The position numbers were made by a program, and so were the translations under genes. Shown piece by piece: positions 25,375-37,978 of a stretch of DNA of 64,000 nucleotides (the stretch's first letter is position 1; every line of letters begins with the position of its first letter). This DNA is from Cocos nucifera (taxonomy: Eukaryota > Streptophyta > Magnoliopsida > Arecales > Arecaceae): the NCBI GenBank assembly GCA_006176705.1, contig QRFJ01001936.1, forward strand, positions 62,001 through 126,000. The letters are read 5' to 3'. The notes beneath the pieces were generated by a model. It did not search any database and was not told the DNA's origin. It saw nothing but the letters and a program-made list of their open reading frames with translations.

Positions 25375-26282
25375 ACCCCTTTAGGATTTTAAATCTTTGA
25401 TGTGGCACCCTCAATGTTGGCCATTGGATCTTGGAAGTAGCACCTTGAATGTGAGCCATTGATCTTTGTAGCCCTTTTAGTGGTTGCACTTAGCCCTTTG
25501 GTGCTTGAGTTTTGCTTTAGATCTGGATCGATTTAGATCTTGATTAACACAATCTTTCAATTTCCTACAAAAGAGGATAAGAAGTATCAAATTCTATATA
25601 ATATGGATCAATTACTAAGTGATTTAATGTTTCTATATCCTAATTAGTGATTTATCACACCTCCCAACTTAAACTTTACTCATCCTCAAGTATAAGAAAT
25701 ATCTCATATTTGCAGGATGAGTTGCAGAGCTCATGAAAATGTTTAAGGATACTATCAATAATTACTAGTATCATATACATGCTTGCTTGGACTTAAAGAT
25801 TCTTTTGGACTATTTTATAAGCAAAGAATATCCCATTAGAGAGTTGGTGAAATATGTCATTGGGATATAAATACCGTCAAATAAAGTGCTAAAGTAAAGA
25901 ACCCATTATTTTTCAAAGATATCTCTTTTACCAACTTCCAATTTTTATCTCTAATCATATAATTCTAAGATGTGCTTAAGTATTATCCTCATACAAGTAT
26001 TTTTTATAATTATATAATTATATATATATTATTTATTTTATTTTTGTATAGTCAGTGCAATGTCTTAATCCTTTAAGTTTTCTATCTGACCCTTATAACA
26101 AGGTTTTTGCTAATGACTCCCAAACTAGTTGGATTTAGGGCATTAGATATAGAGTACCTCTCAGGCTTACTAGCTTGAATCAAATAGATTATAAATTAAG
26201 ACTGGCTGTAAAACAGGCATCTTCATATTTTTCATTGTTTAACACAACATCAATGCTTGCTTAGGCAAAGAGGCTCAATTAC
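25375..26282. other. Unclassified interval, possibly decayed gypsy 3' region
   Basis: There is no coding region. A phrase CTCCCAACTTAAACTTTACTC (25664 on, shown here trimmed to its style) resembles sequence near the 3' ends of some plant gypsy elements. A TA-rich microsatellite-like run lies at about 26010-26040. I cannot assign it. Confidence 0.3.
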
Positions 26283-26351
26283 TGAAGGAACCAGATCTAG
26301 GATTTCATGGGTAGATAATGAAACTTTTTCAAGATCATGCAGCAAAAGACT
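26283..26351 (-). repeat. Fragment of a D-type LTR, interrupted by element C
   Basis: TGAAGGAACCAGATCTAGG starts a 69-bp piece resembling 62028-62095, which is the minus-oriented end of the D-type LTR. Element C inserts at 26352. The other side is not found because C is truncated. Confidence 0.6.
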
Positions 26352-28635
26352 TGTTAGATATGTGTGCCCTAGAAGCTAGAATTGGCTAACACTTGTAATA
26401 CACATCTAAGGATAAAATTATAATTTAACTATAAATAATAAAATAGATTATTTTCTATCATAGTGTGTATTTGAAAGTGTCTGTGAAACATCCCTTGAGT
26501 TAATGGTAATGATAGTTCATATTTTCAAGAGTTGAAAACTTAAGACATAAATTTTTATTATTAACTCATGAAATGCTTCTGATCATAGGATCATCATGAG
26601 GATGATGAATGATGTAGAAGGTTGGTGTACGATTGTTTCTTTAGGATAGATGAGCCTTAAGTCTATGATATAGAGATACCGAAGCGAGAGTATAGGTACT
26701 CATTAGAGAACGAGGGCACTGAGCATGACCACCTCGAGCAGTCATCAGAAAATCTATCTTCTCATCAATGACTGGCTCGAAGCTACAATGGTGTGTCTGG
26801 TTCTTTGATCTGAGGTGCATCGATATTTCATCTTGAGGGTATTATAGTTTGACTATACCATACTCGATCTTCGAGCCATTTGGAACTCTGAGGTGTATGT
26901 TGGCTATAGCATGTTTACTGTAGGAATTGGATTGCACCAATAGGGGATCTATCTACCTTGGTAGATGAGGAGCAGCCCTATGATGATCATGAGAATCAAG
27001 TCTATAAGCCCATGGCCATGGCAGAGTGAAATGATAGAAAGAGTTTCTATTAGAGTTTTCACATCAGACTTGAATCGAATGATTAATTCATATGATGGAA
27101 ATTAGGATTTGACTAGATCACCTTAACCCTAATCCGATCAGGGCTCAAGATGGAGGAATTTGATCACATAAGTAACTACATCGTGAGGTTTATTTTTAGT
27201 TCTTATGGGTTGCCAGCATATGCTGCTAGATGTCACTAGTGAATTTTGGGAGCAATTAGAATGATTTGGATGATCGATCATACTAATTGTTTGAATCAGA
27301 AAAGTTTTGATCCATCGAAAGGTGTTTCGATGATGGCAATGATAGAGATCATGACATATCCCATTACCATATAGAACTAAATCTAACTAAATCACACAAA
27401 TAATGGTTTAGATCTAGATATTATTAATTAGACTAATCTAGTTCAATTGATTTGAATAAGATTCGATTAGGTTCAAAAAAATTATGCTAGCACACGATTG
27501 AGCCTGATATTCTCCTTCAACAATCATTAAAAGTTATCTCGACTGAGCTAAATATATTTGGGCTCACTAAAAAACCTTTACTTGGTTAGACTGAAGCTTG
27601 TCTAGGTCAGAAAAGGGTTGTCTTAATTTATAAGATAAATTTGAGACAACACCTGCCATTTTCCATGACCTGCTAAAACTTGTTCTTTGACTTTGGTCAA
27701 ACGTTGACCTTTGACACTTAGACAATTGCCCATATGTCATGCACTCATAGGAGAGTAGATGGAGCTTTTCCCCCTACTAAAAGAAGGAATGGAAGGGGGT
27801 GCACACCTAGGGAGGCGTGCACTCAAAGAGGATAAAGATTGGAGTCCCATATGGATGGGACTCCAGTTGCTTCATCCTCTCTACTTGGGTGGTGCCAAAG
27901 ACTCTTCTTTGATCGATCTTGGCACCACCTAAGGAGGTTTGTGAGAAACTCTAATCTATTAAATCAGATGATATCATTTCATCAATCAGATTAAGATCTG
28001 ATTGTATGAAGAGCCATGATTGGCTGGGATGATGTGGCACTAAATAGCATAGCAGGGTCTATAAAATCCCTGTCTGTGCCCAAGATTAAGAGCTTTTACC
28101 CTTTGCCCATAACACATAGCCTCTCTCTCTCCTTCTTCATGCCTCCTTTAGATTCCCTCTCTCCTCTCTAAGCCCAAAAGGTTTTGGGCTTCAGTTTGGT
28201 GCGATTCAAGCAAGAGAAAGACGATAAGAAAGTATGAAGGTAGCACTGCTGCAAAAGACAATATTCGATCTTCAAAAGGCATTTTGAAGATCTTCAAGAT
28301 TAGATCCAAATCTGATCTTTGCAGTACAGATTGAGAAGAAGAAGATCTTCAGATCCTGCTTGAGTGGATATCGATAGAGACCAGGCACTTGCGTGGCTAC
28401 ATCCAGAACCTTCGGCAAACATTAGGATCATCATAGGATAATAGTATTACACATAATAAGGTATATTTAAATTAGATTTAATTTAATTTATTTTTATTTT
28501 ATTTTATCAGATCAATAAAATTCGATCTAAAGAATCTCAGATCTGATTTAGATCTAAATTTTTTTTAAAAAAATATTTCTCTTGATCTAATCAGATCTGA
28601 ACGAATCTGATCCAGAAAATAGAATTTTTCCTTCA
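26352..28635 (+). repeat. 5' LTR of element C
   Basis: This 2284-bp LTR runs from TGTTAGATATGTG to TTTCCTTCA. A TATA box, TATAAAA, lies at 28060-28066 in the same context as in B. Confidence 0.9.
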
Positions 28636-28636
28636 A

Positions 28637-28650
28637 TTGGTATCAGAGCC
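28637..28650 (+). other. Primer-binding site of element C
   Basis: TTGGTATCAGAGCC is the best-preserved copy in the family and complements initiator methionine tRNA. It starts one base after the LTR end. Confidence 0.9.
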
Positions 28651-30511
28651 AGGTTCCAAAATTATTTAGATCTAATTTTAATATAATTTTAATCTAATAA
28701 TTAGATGATTTTAGATGTCATATTAGATGTAATTAGATCTAAAATCAAAAATTAAAAAGAAATTAAAAAATCTAGATCTAAGATGTATGAAATGCATGAC
28801 TAGACTAGGATTTGAATTATTCTATGTGTAGTCTAGGATGATCGTAGTTTTAATTTGATTAACTATGATTTTAGATCTATTTATTTATTATTTTCTAATA
28901 TTATAAATATTATAATTAGATCTAAAAAAATAAAAAATAAATTTATTTAATTTTGTTCATCTGAGATATGATAGATGCATGTTTAGAATAGTTGTAGAAT
29001 AGTTCTACAAAATTATCTAGAATAAATTTTATTTGATATGATCAATTATAAATTTTATTTTTTAGATATTTATGAGATAATTTAGATCTAAAATCATTAA
29101 TGATATGATACATGAGATGTACGCAAAATATATTTTTAAGTTAGATCAATTTATATATGTGATATATATGTAGATCTAACTAGTTTTGTAGATTCATCAT
29201 ATTTCTGATTAAGGCGTTCTCCTTGGCTGTCCAGTCATAAGAATAAAGAAAGATTTAAAGGCCCACTCCTTTCATTCGATGGGATGTTCTTATGATGTGT
29301 AGGGATGCTGTGCATTCGTCCTTAATCAAAAATTAAAAACTAATTTTCCGCAAAATCCTAGATCTTAAAATCCTAGAATTTTATTTACATATTTTATTTA
29401 TGAATCCTAAACTTAATTAAGAATTAAGATTATGAAATATATTAGGTCTAAAATTTAAAATTTTTAGATCTAAGACATATTCATAAAATTGGATTTGGGC
29501 TTGGATAGCTCAATTAGGTCTAGCGGTTGATCAAACTGAATCAAGAGTCGGTTATATAGGATCAAGAGTGCTTAAATAGATTAGCCTCGTAGGATTAAGT
29601 CTGGATCCAGATCGAGTCACATGAGTGATCGATCAAGTTAAGACCTAATTAGGCTTAGTGGTTAGAGTCTGGATTGTAGGCTAACCCGATTGATTTTGGC
29701 TCAATAATTTGGTGTTTAAGATAAGTTTGGCAGATATGATCGACTAATTTTTAATTAGGAGCTACTCGACTCGAATGCATTCTTATCGAGTTAATGGCAT
29801 ATTCTTCCACTGGTCTCACTTACCTGGCCATATTTGTTAGCTCAGTCCTGATCTGAGGTGGCTAATAATCTGAGCTAACCCATGTCACTAGGTTAGTCAT
29901 AATAGTTATGACTATGTCAAGTCAAGTTTAAAGAGATCTAAATCAAATCTTTCTAAGAAAATATTAAGTCTAAGATCTTCCACCATTGTAGATGTGTGGG
30001 CCCTTTCCGAGGTTGATTGTTCTCGACTGGTCACAGTGGTTCAATTGCATCGAAAAGATGCAACCATATCTATTAGGCATTGGATGATGCGGGCTGGAGG
30101 ATGGATTGGGCTCAATATTTTGGATACAATGAGAGACCCAATAAGGAATCCAATCTATGCAAATGATAGGTCTGACTTAACTAAGGAGTGAATCAATATT
30201 TTGGACATGGTGAGATTCATGAATTAGAGACCAGGCATGGGTGCACCATGATTAGAGAATCATTGGACAAAAGTTGTTCACTCATTGGCTAACCCATCAG
30301 CAATAACTATTAGGTGAGATGATGAGTCAGTTGGTGGGACTATACCATCTACTAGAATTCATTAATCATGGAGATTTTTGCATCTCTATAGAGAGAGTGT
30401 AGGGATCTAAAAAAATAGTGGAAGCTAATTTATTTAAAAATCAAACTACTAAATAAATTGGTCATGTCTTAATTACAAAATCTAACAAAAACTTTGACTC
30501 TCTACAGAAAA
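28651..30511 (+). mobile_element. 5' leader of element C
   Basis: This is AT-rich leader like that of A and B. A frame from about 29994 to 30191 stays open for 65 codons with a GTG rather than an ATG at its upstream limit. The same frame is partly preserved in A and B. Confidence 0.7.
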
Positions 30512-31380
30512 ATGTCTGCATCCAATCCACTAGCCCATATTTTGGACACCTATAGATTGATTGGATCCAATTACAAGGATTGGCTCCAAAACTTCAAAAT
30601 CATTTTTGGTTCTGAGAAGTTAACTCATATATTGAATCAGAATCCTTCCACCTTACGAGCCCGTCCGTCCGTTGAACAGAGAGCATCTCTTGATAAATGG
30701 ATGGATGAAGATAATAAGGTCAGATACTACATGTTGGACTTGATGTCTAATGAGCTTCAGTGCCAACATGAAGATATCAATACTGCCCACCAAATGTTGG
30801 CTCACCTGCAAGAGTTATTTGGTGAACAGTGTCATGTAGCCAAATGTTAGGTAACTAAATGACTTTTTAAGGCTAAAATATGTGATAGGCAGTCAGTCCA
30901 AGATCATTATCTGATGATGATCAAGAACTTGGAAGAACTTGAGAAGCTCGGAGTGAAGTTAGATCAGGATCTATATAATGACATAATTCTGCAATCCTTG
31001 ACTGATGCGTATGGACAGTTCATCATGAACTACTATATGCATAAACTTTAGAGTACTCTGGCCGAACTAATGAACATGCTGATTACTGCTAAGCTTTCTA
31101 TGAAACATTCTAAAGGCTCAGTACTTACTATGGAATGGACTTCTTTCATGAGAAAGTCTTTTGGAAAGAAGAAGAAATCTGTGAAAAGACAGAAGGTGAA
31201 AGGTAGAAAGAAGAAGAAGGTAGAGTTGAAGAAGAAGGCTGCTAACAAAGAAAAGTATTTCCATTGTAACATAGACGGCCACTGGAAGTGGAACTGCCCT
31301 ATATACCTGGCCACCCTGAAGAATAAGAAGGAGACAGGTCCTTCTGGAGCTATGCCCATTATTGAATCTAACCTTATGAT
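30512..31380 (+). pseudogene. gag: Copia gag remnant, element C
   Basis: It starts at ATG 30512 with MSASNPLAHILDTYRL and stays in frame to a stop at 30848 (338 bases), with further stops near 30860 and 31050. Later parts read QDHYLMMIKNLEELEKLG and a Lys-rich stretch (KKKKSVKRQKVKGRKKKK, about 31168). The zinc knuckle near 31255 reads YFHCNIDGHWKWNC, where the family has C-x2-C-x4-H-x4-C, so only the first cysteine is replaced by Tyr. It is better preserved than in B but still broken. Confidence 0.85.
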
Positions 31381-34300
31381 TTCTTCTGCATCCAATTGGG
31401 TGCCTGACTCTAGTTTTAGTGCTCATTTGTGCACTTCCATGCAGGATCTTGAGGATAGTAGGAGGCTGAGGGATAGTGAGATGAGCCTACGTGTAAAAAA
31501 TGGAGCAAGAGTTGCTATTGAAGTGATAGGAACCTACCCTCTTCGACTACCATCTGGCTTAGATTTAGTACTTAGGGATTGTTACTATATGCCTGCTGCA
31601 AGTAGAAATTTGATTTCTATTTCATGTTTAGTACTAGAAAGCTATGTAATTAGTTTTTTTGAGGACCATTGTAATATTCTTTATGAAAAAAATAAAATTA
31701 CAAGTGATTTTCTCATTAACGGTCTCTATCAGTTATATATTGATGTATCTATCTTTAATATCATGCAAAATGTAAATGCCATAAGATCAAAATGACCTAG
31801 GGATAGTCCAAACGATAGGTATCTATGGCACCTAAGGCTAGGTCATATAGTAGAAGATAGGATTAACAAATTGGAGAAAATCGAGCTATTGAGTCCATTG
31901 ACTTTTGAGTCATCCAATTTATGAATCATATCTTCATGGCAAAATGACTAAGCTCTCTTTTATGGGACATGGGGAAAGGGCCACAGATCTACTTACTCTA
32001 GTATATACTGATGTGTGCGGTCCATTTGATATATCGGCTAGAGGTAATTTTGTATACTTCATAATCTTTATTGATGATTTTTCTCGGTATGGGTATGTGT
32101 ATCTTATGAGACATAAGTCTGAAGCTTTTGAAAAGTTCAAAAAATTCAGATATGAAGTAGAAAAGCCAACTAAAAAATTCATTAAGGTTCTTCGATTAGA
32201 TCGAGGAGGTGAATACCTTAGTCGAAAATTTCTGAACTATCTCAAGCAAAATGGCATAGTCGCTCAATGGACTCCACCTGAAATACCTCAACTCAATGAA
32301 ATTTTAGAATGAAGGAATTGGACCCTATTAGATATGGTCTGATCTATGATGAGCTTCACAGACCTTCTTGATTTTCTTAAGGAACATAGTCTGTTAACTA
32401 CAATATATATACCGAATAGGATTCTCTCAAAAATCATTCCTACCATACCATATGAGATATAGCATAGTAAGAAACCAAGTCTTAGTCATCTTAAAATTTG
32501 GGGTTGTCCGGCTCATGTCAAAAGACAACAAGTGGACAAGTTAGAGTATAGATCCTTTAGAGCTCGATTTATAGGATATCCTAAAGAGTCATTAGGATAT
32601 TATTTCTACATTCTAGAAGAGCACAATGTGATTATGAGTTGACATGCCATCTTTCTTAAAAAATAGTTTATTCAAGATAGCAGCATTGGAAAGCAGATCA
32701 AGCTCGAGGAGAAAGTCTCATAAGAGCAACGAGCTAAGAACCCCATGGAACTAAATCAGATTGAGCCGATACAATCACTATCTCCTCCAGCTCGTAGATC
32801 CGAAAGGATCTTCCATCCTCCTAAGAGGTGCTTAGGTACTATTTCAAAAGAAGTAGAAAAAATGTTCCTCATAGGTAATGATGTTCATGGTGATGATCTC
32901 AAAATCTATGACGAGGCGATATCAGATATCAACTCCAAAAAATGGTTAGAGGCAATGAAGTCAAAAATTGACTCAATGCACTCAAACCAAGTCTGGATCT
33001 TGGTAGATCCACCAGAAGGTATAGTACCTATTGGGTGTAAATGAATCTACAAGAGAAAGATTGATGTAGATGAGAATGTGGAGACATTCAAAGCTAGATT
33101 AGTGGCAAAAGGGTATAGTCAATGTGAAGGCATTGACTGTCAGGATATCTTTTCACCAGTAGCTACGCTAAAGTCCATCCGCATATTGCTTGCTATTATA
33201 GCCTATTTCGATTATGAAATATGAAAAATGGATGTGAAAATGGCGTTCTTAAATGGATACCTTAAGGAAGATATCTATATGGAACAGCCACTAGATTTCA
33301 CATCCAGTGATGCTGATCACAAAGTATGCAAGCTGCAAAGGATATATATGGACTTAAGCAAGCATCTCGAGGCTGGAATACTAGTTTTAATGATGTGATC
33401 AAATTATTTGATTTCATAAAAAATGAGGAGGAACCATGTATTTCTAAAAAGGTTAGTGGGAGCGCTATTGTCTTTCTTGTACTATATGTGGATGATATTC
33501 TTCTTATTAGGAATGATATTCCCATGTTGACCATAGTTGAAATATGGTTATCAAAAGAATTCTCCATGAAAGACCTAGAAAAAACATCTTTCATTCTAGG
33601 AATTAAGGTCTATAGAGATAGATTGAATAGGATGCTAGGTCTTTCATAGAAGATGTACATAGAGGAAGTGCTAAAAAAGTTTAGCATGAAAAACTCCAAG
33701 AGGGGTTTGGTACCCTTCAAACATGGCATTCATCTCTCCAAGAAGATGTGCCCTAACACACCTGAGGAGATAGAATGCATGAGCAAGATTCCTTATGCTT
33801 CAGCAATAGGGAGCCTCATGTATGCCATGTTATGTACACGACCTGATATAGCCCATGCTGTGAGTGTCACGAGCAGATATCAGTCGAATCCAGATGAAGA
33901 ACATTGGATTTTGGTGAAATGTATCCTTAAGTACTTAAGAAGAACTAAGGATATGTTGTTGATTTTTGGTAATGAAGAACTCTAAGTGCACGGGTATATA
34001 GACTCGGATTTTATGTCTGATATAGATGATCGAAAGTCGACATTTGAAAGTCTGTTTGTGTATAATGATGGTGCTGTTAGTTGGAAGAGTTCAAGCAGAC
34101 AGTGATAGTAGATTCCACCATGGAAGCAGAGTTCATTGCTGCATCAGAAGCTATGAGGAAGCATTCTGATACGAAATTTGATGTAGAAATCAGAGTGATG
34201 CCATCAAATGCCATTCTTCTCTACTATGACAACAATGGCATCATAGTCCTTGCTAAGGAGCCAAGGTCTCACCAAAAATCCAAGCACATCGAGTGGTGAT

Positions 34301-34440
34301 ATCACCTTATCCATGATTACCTCGAGAAAGGTTATGTCGAGGTCAAGAGAGTCAACTCCATAGACAATGCGGTAGACCTACTCACAAAGCCGTTAAGTCA
34401 GCAGAAGATCGAAACCCATCTTGAGAAGATGGAACTTAGA
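31381..34440 (+). pseudogene. pol: Copia pol remnant, element C (PR-INT-RT-RH)
   Basis: The protease region reads VPDSSFSAHL (family DSG), so the catalytic triplet is lost. The integrase zinc motif keeps HLRLGH, but both cysteines of the second half have become Tyr (HPIYESYLHGK, about 31908). The integrase core reads YTDVCGPF, then RLDRGGEY near 32192. Reverse transcriptase has a well preserved YVDDILLI at 33485. RNase H covers about 33990-34300, with SHQKSKHIEW at its end. Stops and frameshifts occur near 32312, 32640, 33044, 33650 and 33985. The order INT before RT confirms Ty1/copia. Homologue and near-parallel of 19896-23030. Confidence 0.9.
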
Positions 34441-34442
34441 TT

Positions 34443-35888
34443 TGTTAGATATGTGTGTCCTAGAAGTCAGAATTGACTAACAATTGTAATACATATCTAA
34501 GGGCAAAATTATAATTTTGATTATAAATAATAAAATAGGTAATTTTCTATTATAATATGTATTTGAAAATGTCTGTGATACATCCCTTGAGTTAATGGTA
34601 ATGATAGTTCATATTTTCAAGAGTTGAAAATTTAAGACATGAATTTTCATTATTAACTCATAAAATGCTCCCGACCATAGGATCATCATGAGGATGGTGA
34701 ATGATCTGGAAGATTGGTGTACGATCGCTTCTTTATGATAGATGAGTCTTAAGTTTATGATGTAGAGACATCAGAGCGAGAGTATAGGTACTCATTAGAG
34801 AACGAGGGCACTGAGCATGACCACCTCGAGTAGTCATCAGAAAGTCTACCTTATCATCAATGACTGGTGCGAAGTTACAGTGGTGTGTCTGATTCTTTGA
34901 CCTGAGGTTCATCGGCAGTTCACCTTGAGGGTGTTATAGTTTGACTACACCATAACTCAGTCTCCTAGCTATTTAGAACCCTAAGGTGTATGTTGGCTAT
35001 AGCATGTTCACTGTAGGAATTGGATTGCAAAAATAGGGGATCTATCTACCTTGGTAGATGAGGAGCAATCCTATGATGATCATGAGAATCAAGTCCATAA
35101 GCCCATGGCCATGGCAGAGTAAAATAATAGAAAGAGTTTCTTTTAGAGTTTTCACATCGGACTTGAATCGAATGATTAATTCATATGATAGAAATTAGGG
35201 TTTGATGAGATCACTTTAACCCTAATCCGATCGGGGCTCAAGATGGATGAATTTGATCACACATGTAACTGCACCAAGAGGTTCATTTTGAATTCTTATG
35301 GGTTGTCACCATATGCTGCTAGGTGTCACTGGTGCATTTTAGGAGCAATTGGAATGATTTGGATGATCAATCATACTAGTTGTCTGAATCAGAAAAGTTT
35401 TGATCCATCGAAAGGTATTTTTATGATGGCAATGATAAAGATCATGACATATCCCATTTTCATATGGAACTGAACCTAACTTGATCACACAAACAAGGGT
35501 TTGGATCTGGATATCATCAATTAGACTAATCCAGTTCAATTGATTTGAATAAGATTCAATTAGGTTCAAGAAAATCACGCTAGCACACGATTGAACCTGA
35601 TATTCTCCTTCAACAAGCATTAAAAGTTGTCTCGACTGAGCCAAATATGTTTGGACTTATTCAAGAACCTTTACTTGGTCTAACTGAAGCTTGTCCAGGT
35701 CAGAAAAGGGTTGTCTTAAGTTATAAGATAAATTTGAGATAACATCTACCATTTTTCATTACCTGCTAAATTTTGTTCTTTGACTTTGGTCAAACGTTGA
35801 CCTTTGATACTTAGACTGCTGCCCATGTGTCATGCACCCATAGGAGAGTAGATGGGGCTTTGTCCCCTGCTAAAAGGAGGAAAGGGAG
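34443..35888 (+). repeat. Truncated 3' LTR of element C
   Basis: It begins TGTTAGATATGTGTGTCC and follows the family LTR until AAAGGAGGAAAGGGAG, where it changes abruptly. About 840 bases including the TATA box and the LTR end are missing. Confidence 0.9.
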
Positions 35889-35901
35889 TTTACAGAGTTT
35901 G

Positions 35902-35951
35902 AATTAAAGTAGTTCTTCATTGATCAACCAATTAAAGTAGTTCTTCATTGA
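35902..35951 (+). repeat. Short duplication at the C/G breakpoint
   Basis: AATTAAAGTAGTTCTTCATTGA occurs at 35902-35923 and again at 35930-35951. The second copy fits the pol sequence of element F. The first, with the preceding TTTACAGAGTTTG, looks like filler copied from nearby. Confidence 0.8.
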
Positions 35952-37871
35952 ATTGATGCCTCTGAAAGAATTGCAGTGAGCAATCGAGCTTACGAAGTTT
36001 GACATCAACTTCCAACCTTGGCCATCAATCAAAGTCCAGATATTAGCAGATTTCATAGTCAAGTGCACTATCCTAGATGATGTCGAGCTTGAGCAAAAAG
36101 AAATCAGTATTCTAGGGTTGCAATCGAACTCCCCCAAAGAAAGAATAGACCTTCCTGAAGGCTTTTGGGCTCTGTATGTAGATGGTTCATCCAATGCTTT
36201 CGATGCAGGTGTAGGGTTGATCTTTGTCAATCTAGAAGGAACCATCACGGTATATGCGCTGTGCTTCAAATTTTCTGTAATAAATAATGGAGCAAAATAT
36301 AAAGCTCTGATAGCTAGACTGAAAATGGCTAATGAACTAGAAGCAGATCGACTTCAAGCATATAGTGACTCCCAATTGATGGTGGGATAGGTAAGTTGCA
36401 ATTATGAAGCTTGGAAGGAAAATATGATAAAATATTTAGAAAAGTTAAGGAGTCTAACCCCAGCCTTCAATAGTTTTATCATTCAATAGATTCCAAGAGC
36501 AGAAAATGCTAGAGCTGACCTTCTCTCTAAGCTAGTCACGCCTGCATCAAATGAATTACCAAAAGAAGTCTTCTTTGAAGTTCTAAAATGCCCAAGTTTG
36601 GAGGTTTTGCAGTCTGTGATGCAGGTCGACTATGAGCCTTGTTGGATCAACCCACTAATTATCTATCTCAAGGATGGAATTATTCCTTATGATCCAAAAA
36701 AAGTTCGAAAACTACAAAATCAAGCCTTTCGGTATGTTCTATATGAAAACAAGCTGTATAAAAGGTCGTATTCTTTACCACTCTTAAGATGTCTTCGATC
36801 TTCCAAGGCTGACTTTGCGTTATGGGAAGTGTATGAAGGAATTTATGAAAATCATTTGGGAGCTAGATCCTTATCTTATAAGCTACTTCGATAGGGCTAC
36901 TATTGGCCGACAATGTACCATGACCGTATAAAGTATGTCAAAAAGTGTGATCGATGTAAGAGGAATGCCAATATCCAAAAATAACCGACCTTAGAACTCA
37001 CACCCCTGAGCGCCCCATGGCCATTTGCATAATGGGGTTTGGACATACTCAGACCCTTTTCCTTGGCATCCGGACAATGAAAGTTTCTTCTGGTAGCAAT
37101 TGATTATTTTACCAAATGGATGGAAGCCAAACCTCTAGCAAAAATCACTGAAGCTAAAGTATAAGACTTTGTCTGAAAGTTGATTATTTATAGATTTGAC
37201 CTACCATAGACTCTTATAACGGATAATAGGCGATAGTTTTCTGAAACAAAGTTCGTCGAGTTCTATGAAGATTTGAATATTTTTCATAATTTTACATCAG
37301 TAGCTCATCCATAGGCAAATGGTGAGGCTGAGGTGACCAACAAGGCCCTATTATAGGATATCAAAGCAAGACTTGAAAGGACGAAGGGGATTTGGGTGGA
37401 TGAATTCGACCATGTACTTTGGGCATACCGAACTTGCAGAGGTTATCAACTAGAAAAACTCCATTTATCTTGGCCTTCGGAATAGGGGCAGTTATTCCAA
37501 TCCAACTTAAACTATCATCGATATGAGTGGTGGCCTTCAATGAGCAGCATAGCTCGTAGGATCTCAGGGACAACCTTGACTTGTTAGTAGAAAAGAGAGA
37601 AGAAGCTCAAGTTCGGATAGTGGCCTACAAGTAAAAGGTGGCTTGCTATTACAACTCTAAAGTCAGAGGCAAAGTATTTAAAGTGGAGGACTTGGTACTT
37701 CGATGTGTAGCTATCTCACAAACTCAGAATCAAGAAAAGCTCACTCTGAACTGGGAAGGCCCTTAAGAAATTAAGGAGGTCATCCGGCTCGAGAGTTATT
37801 ACCTAAGGGAGCTCGGAGGAGCTGACCTACCATGCCCATGGAACTCAGAAAACTTATGGATGTACCATTAA
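35924..37871 (+). pseudogene. pol: Gypsy pol remnant, element G (RNase H, aRNH, integrase)
   Basis: The first part reads as the connection after the RT-linked RNase H (KFDINFQPWPSIKVQILADF). Then comes a second RNase H domain starting LYVDGSSNAFDAG at about 36175, with YKALIARLKMANELEADRL and AYSDSQLMVG. An extra RNase H of this kind is typical of Tat elements. Integrase follows: a zinc region around 36840-36965 (ENHLGARSLSYKLL ... KKCDRCKR), WGLDILRPF near 37027, then LITDNRR near 37215 and AYRTCR near 37425. The C-end corresponds to NWEGP/RLKELGG-type sequence and ends at TAA 37871. Stops at 36390, 36490, 36894 and many in integrase break it. An AATAAA lies at 37884. Confidence 0.85.
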
Positions 37872-37978
37872 TAACATCATTTTAATAAAATTTTCTTATC
37901 CTAATGCCTTTGCCTTTGGTGTAAAGTTATGATAATAGGAAATAATCTTTCGAACTTTGTCATTAGACAAAACTAACT

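Larger units (their letters stand above)
26352..35888 (+). mobile_element. Element C: Ty1/copia retrotransposon with truncated 3' LTR
   Basis: It is the same family as B. It has a complete 5' LTR (26352-28635), a perfect primer-binding site, gag-pol remnants and a 3' LTR that stops after 1446 of about 2285 bases. At 35888 it joins Ty3/gypsy pol sequence. Because the right end is missing, no target duplication can be tested. The left 5-mer is AGACT. The polypurine tract is deleted. Coding damage is heavy. Confidence 0.9.

Noticed and set aside
28637..28650. A tRNA-like segment
   Set aside because: It is a primer-binding site complementary to a tRNA 3' end, not a tRNA gene.
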